A stretch of 64,000 bases of DNA from Ovis canadensis (lineage: Eukaryota; Chordata; Mammalia; Artiodactyla; Bovidae), in contig NC_091255.1 in the NCBI RefSeq assembly GCF_042477335.2, positions 27,816,501 to 27,880,500 of the forward strand, read 5' to 3'. The position numbers were made by a program, and so were the translations under genes. This document shows positions 60,713 to 64,000 of this stretch, one piece after another. Each line of letters starts with the position of its first letter. The stretch's first letter is position 1. The notes below the pieces were generated by a model that did no database searches, had not been told where the DNA came from, and worked only from the letters and a program-made list of their open reading frames with translations.

Positions 60713-61513
60713 GTCAGGCTGTCCCCTGCCCAGGGCTGGGTGTGGGGCCCTGTCCTCTGTGTCTGGGCCCTGCTGCATGGACCCGAAGTCGCCAGCCTGT
60801 CTTCTACCCAGCGGCTCTGGGGACACCTCTGGCTCGCTTGTCCTGTCCTTCTTATGTCCCGTGTCTCTCTGGGATATCTGCTCAGTCTGCTGGACTAGTA
60901 GGTCACCTGTCTCTGTCACTCTCTGTCCCCACCCTGCTTAGGAGGCCATGGGGTACTTAGAAGAACCCGGGCTTGGGAATCAAACTGAATCCTGCTCAGA
61001 TCCCCAGCTCTGCCATTCTCATCGGCTGAGGGTTTTAGACACGTGATTGCACCTTTCGAAGCCTCGGTTTTCTCCCCTGTGGAATGAGCAGCCTGCAGCC
61101 CCACAGCTCGCTGTGTGAGTTCAGTGAAGCGACACAGGTCAAAGAGCACGAAGTAGCCTGCTGGGGACACTCGGGTCTATTTGGTCATCTCTGCGTTTTA
61201 CAGTCTTTGAATGTTTCACCAACATCGAAAAGGTCAGTTGTAATTTTGCAAGATGAAACTTTTCTGGAGCTGGACAGTGGTGATGGGGGTGAATTTAACA
61301 CACTTGAAATGTATTTACTCTCAGTATGGTCAGTTTTCAGTGATATGCATTTCAGCACTGTTTAGGGAAAGAGATGAGGCAGATTGCTTCTTCCTCCTGA
61401 GGATGGAAAGGCCCTAGGAGACAGATTGCCTCCAGGGTGCTCACCAGAAATTCCCAGACTGGCTGACTAAGTCTTCATTCCCGGGGAAGGCGGAAGCTAC
61501 CAGCCAGGTCAGG

Positions 61514-61651
61514 TGTCACACCTCGGTTTGGTATCATGGGCTTCAGCGAGAGTGATGCCATTTTGAGCCTGTGGTTTTCTCTTTAACTGTTCCCTGCTTA
61601 TTGAGCAAACTTTCAACCTACCAAGAGATCAATCAGAATTTGAGGTCTTCA
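61514..61651 (+). mobile_element. Fossil ERV1-type LTR, 5' part only
   Basis: Start of the same LTR found in units A-C (cctcggtttggtatcatggg), cut off by an L1 insertion. It shows the LTR was already present before the type-I and type-II halves separated. Confidence 0.5.
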
Positions 61652-61935
61652 GAACTGAAAGAGACACGTGTACCCCAAAGTTCATCACAGCACTGTTTAC
61701 AATAGCTCTGACATGGAAGCAACCGAGATGTCCATCGGCAGAAGAATAGATAGGAAAGCTGTGGTACATATACACAATGGAATATTACACAGCTAATAAA
61801 AAATGCATTTATATCAGTTCTAATGAGGTGGATGAAACTGGAGCCTATCCTACAGAGCGAAGGAAGTCAGAAAGAAAAATACCAATACACTGTATTATGA
61901 TGGAATTTAGAAAGATGGTAGCAATGACCCTGTCC
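61652..61935 (+). mobile_element. L1 LINE fragment
   Basis: Similar to the L1 at 13564 onwards (gagacacgtgtaccccaaag, tggtacatatacacaatgg, gatgaaactggagcc) but broken after about 285 bp by the BovB. Its remaining 3' part may lie beyond the window. Confidence 0.85.
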
Positions 61936-62088
61936 TTTTTGAGATTGCATCCAAGTACTGCATTTCAGACTGTTTTGTTGACCATGATGGCTACTCCATT
62001 TCTTCTGAGAGATTCCTGCCCGCAGTAGTAGATATAATGGTCATCTGAGTTAAATTCACACATTCCAGTCCATTTTAGTTCACTGACC
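61936..62088 (-). mobile_element. BovB endonuclease segment, inverted
   Basis: Read on the minus strand it encodes ELKWTGMCEFNSDDHYIYY and CGQESLRRNGVAIMVNK, a BovB endonuclease-domain segment with one stop. It is head-to-head with the sense BovB that follows, the classic 5' inversion of LINE insertion. Confidence 0.85.
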
Positions 62089-64000
62089 TAAATCAAATCC
62101 CTTATGATTATACAGTGGAAGTGAGAAATAGATTTAAGGGCCTAGATCTGATAAATAGAGTGCCTGATGGAATGAGGTTCGTGACATTGTACAGGAGACG
62201 GGGATCAAGACCATCCCCAAGGGGGGATAAAATGCAAATAAGCAAAATGGTTGTCTGGAGAGGCCTTACAAATAGCTGTGAAAAGAAGAGAGGCGAAAAG
62301 CAAAGGAGAAAAAGAAAGATGTAAGCATCTGAATGCAGAGTTCCAAAGAATAGCAATAAGAGATAAGAAAGTCTTCTTCAGTGATCAATGCAAAGAAATA
62401 GAGGGAAAACAACAGAATGGGAAAGACTAGAGATCTCTTCAAGAAAATTAGAGATACCAAGGGAAATTTCATGCAAAGATGGGCTCTATAAAGGACAGAA
62501 ATGGTATGGACCTAACAGAAGCAGAAGATATTAAGAAGTGGTGGCAAGAATACACGGAAGAACTGTACAAAAAAGATCTTCATGACCCAGATAATCATGA
62601 TGATGTGATCACTAATCTAGAGCCAGATGTCTTGGAATGTGAAGTAAAGTGGGCTTTAGAAAGCATCACCATGAACAAAGCTAGTGGATGTGATGGCATT
62701 CCAATTGAGCTGTTTCAAATCCTGAAAGATGATGCTGTGAAAGTGCTGCACTCAATATGTCAGCAGATTTGGAAAACTCAGCAGTGGCCACAGGACTGGA
62801 AAAGGTCAGTTTTCATTCCAATCCCAAAGAAAGGCGACGCCAAAGAATGCTCAAACTACCGCACAATTGCACTCATCTCACACGCTAGTAAAGTAATGCT
62901 CAAAATTCTCCAAGCCAGGCTTCAGCAATACGTGAACCATGAACTCCCTGATGTTCAAGCTGGTTTTAGAAAAGGCAGAGGAACCAGAGATCAAATTGCC
63001 AACATCCACTGGATCATGGAAAAAGAAAGAGAGTTCCAGAAAAACATCTATTTCTGCTTTATTGACTATGCCAAAGCCTTTGACTGTGTGGATCACAATA
63101 ACCTGTGGAAAATTCTAAAAGAGATGGGAATACCAGACCACCTAACCTGCCTCTTGAGAAATCTGTATGCAGGTCAGGAAGCAACAGTTAGAACTGGACA
63201 TGGAACGACAGACTGGTTCCAAACAGGAAAGGAGTACATCAAGGCTGTATATTGTCACCCTGCTTATTTAACTTCTATGCAGAGTACATCATGAGAAATG
63301 CTGGGTTGGAAGAAACACAAGTTGGAATCAAGATTGCCAGGAGAAATATCAATAACCTCAGATATGCAGATGACACCACCCTTATGGCAGAAAGTGAAGA
63401 GGAACTAAAAAGCCTCTTGATGAAAGTGAAAGAGGAGAGTGAAAACGTTGGCTTAAAGCTCAACATTCAGAAAACGAAGATCATGGCATCTGGTCCCATC
63501 ACTTCATGGGAAATAGATGGGGAAACAGTGGAAACAGTGTCAGACTTTATTTTGGGGGCTCCAAACTCACTGCAGATGGTGACTGCAGCCATGAAATTAA
63601 GAGACACTTACTGCTTGGGAGAAAAGTTATGACCAACCTAGACAGTATATTCAAAAGCAGAGACATTACTTTGCCGACTAAGGTCCATCTAGTCAAGGCT
63701 ATGGTTTTTTCTGTGGTCATGTATGGATGTGAGAGTTGGACTGTGAAGAAGGCTGAGGGCCGAAGAATTGATGCTTTTGAGCTGTGGTGTTGGAGAAGAC
63801 TCTTGAAGGTCCCGTGGACTGCAAGGAGATCCAATCAGTCCATTCTGAAGGAGATCAGCCCTGGGATTTCTTTGAAAGGAATGACACTAAAGCTGAAACT
63901 CCAGTACTTTGGCCACCTCATGTGAAGAGTTGACTCATTGGAAAATACTTTGATGCTGGGAGGGATTGAGGGCAGGAGGAGAAGGGGACGACCAGGGATG
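62089..64000 (+). mobile_element. RTE-BovB LINE, ORF2 with reverse transcriptase
   Basis: Sense BovB running off the right edge. The frame 62479-63294 has FIPIPKKGDAKECSNYRTI, AGFRKGRGTRDQIA and FIDYAKAFDCVDH (RT motif A). After a one-base loss near 63225 the next frame carries RYADDTTLM (the YADD catalytic motif). A second shift near 63530 leads to the C-terminal part (DGDCSHEIKRHLLLGRK, LWCWRRLLKVPW, LQYFGHLM). The LINE is inactive (5' inverted, frameshifted) but young-looking. Its 3' end matches the BovB tails at each unit border. Confidence 0.92.

Overview
This is mammalian nuclear DNA from a ruminant, most likely a bovid. The evidence is the density of ruminant-type retroposons (RTE-BovB LINEs, Bov-tA and BOV-A2 SINEs, CHR-type SINEs) among MIR and L1 remnants, with short coding exons separated by large introns. 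Almost all of the many short open frames are chance. The only host gene content I can support is a tandem family of galectin genes whose carbohydrate-recognition domain (CRD) is of the galectin-9 N-terminal type.

Layout. The window is a tandem array of about 20-kb units, each starting at the 3' tail of a BovB LINE: unit A 1-21079, unit B 21080-41039, unit C 41040 to about 63984. Each unit has two related halves, which are products of an older duplication. The first half holds a type-I galectin gene with four visible exons and good splice sites (gene A 2032-10455, gene B 23123-30796, gene C 43083-50755). The second half holds a type-II gene 5' region. In units A and B it is cut short after a non-functional exon 1 (18475, 38435) and interrupted by a fossil LTR and a BovB fragment. 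In unit C it continues into a recognisable pseudogene D (58396-60712), which has lost exon 2 and carries stops and a frameshift.

Units B and C are nearly identical over 19,960 bp and their visible coding exons are identical. The distal part of unit A (about 17.07-21.08 kb) belongs to the same recent duplication, while the rest of unit A is several per cent diverged. Shared and unshared insertions (L1 only in A, a BOV-A2 only in B and C, reciprocal deletions) give an order of events. Between A and B/C, exons 1, 3 and 4 differ more than the flanking intron and nearly all changes alter the protein, which points to diversifying selection on a lectin.

The right edge (61652-64000) is a truncated L1 broken by a 5'-inverted BovB LINE with reverse-transcriptase sequence. 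Because BovB 3' ends mark both window edges and both internal unit borders, the array probably continues on both sides. No galectin-9 linker or C-terminal CRD exons were recognised, so the 3' ends of genes A-C remain open.
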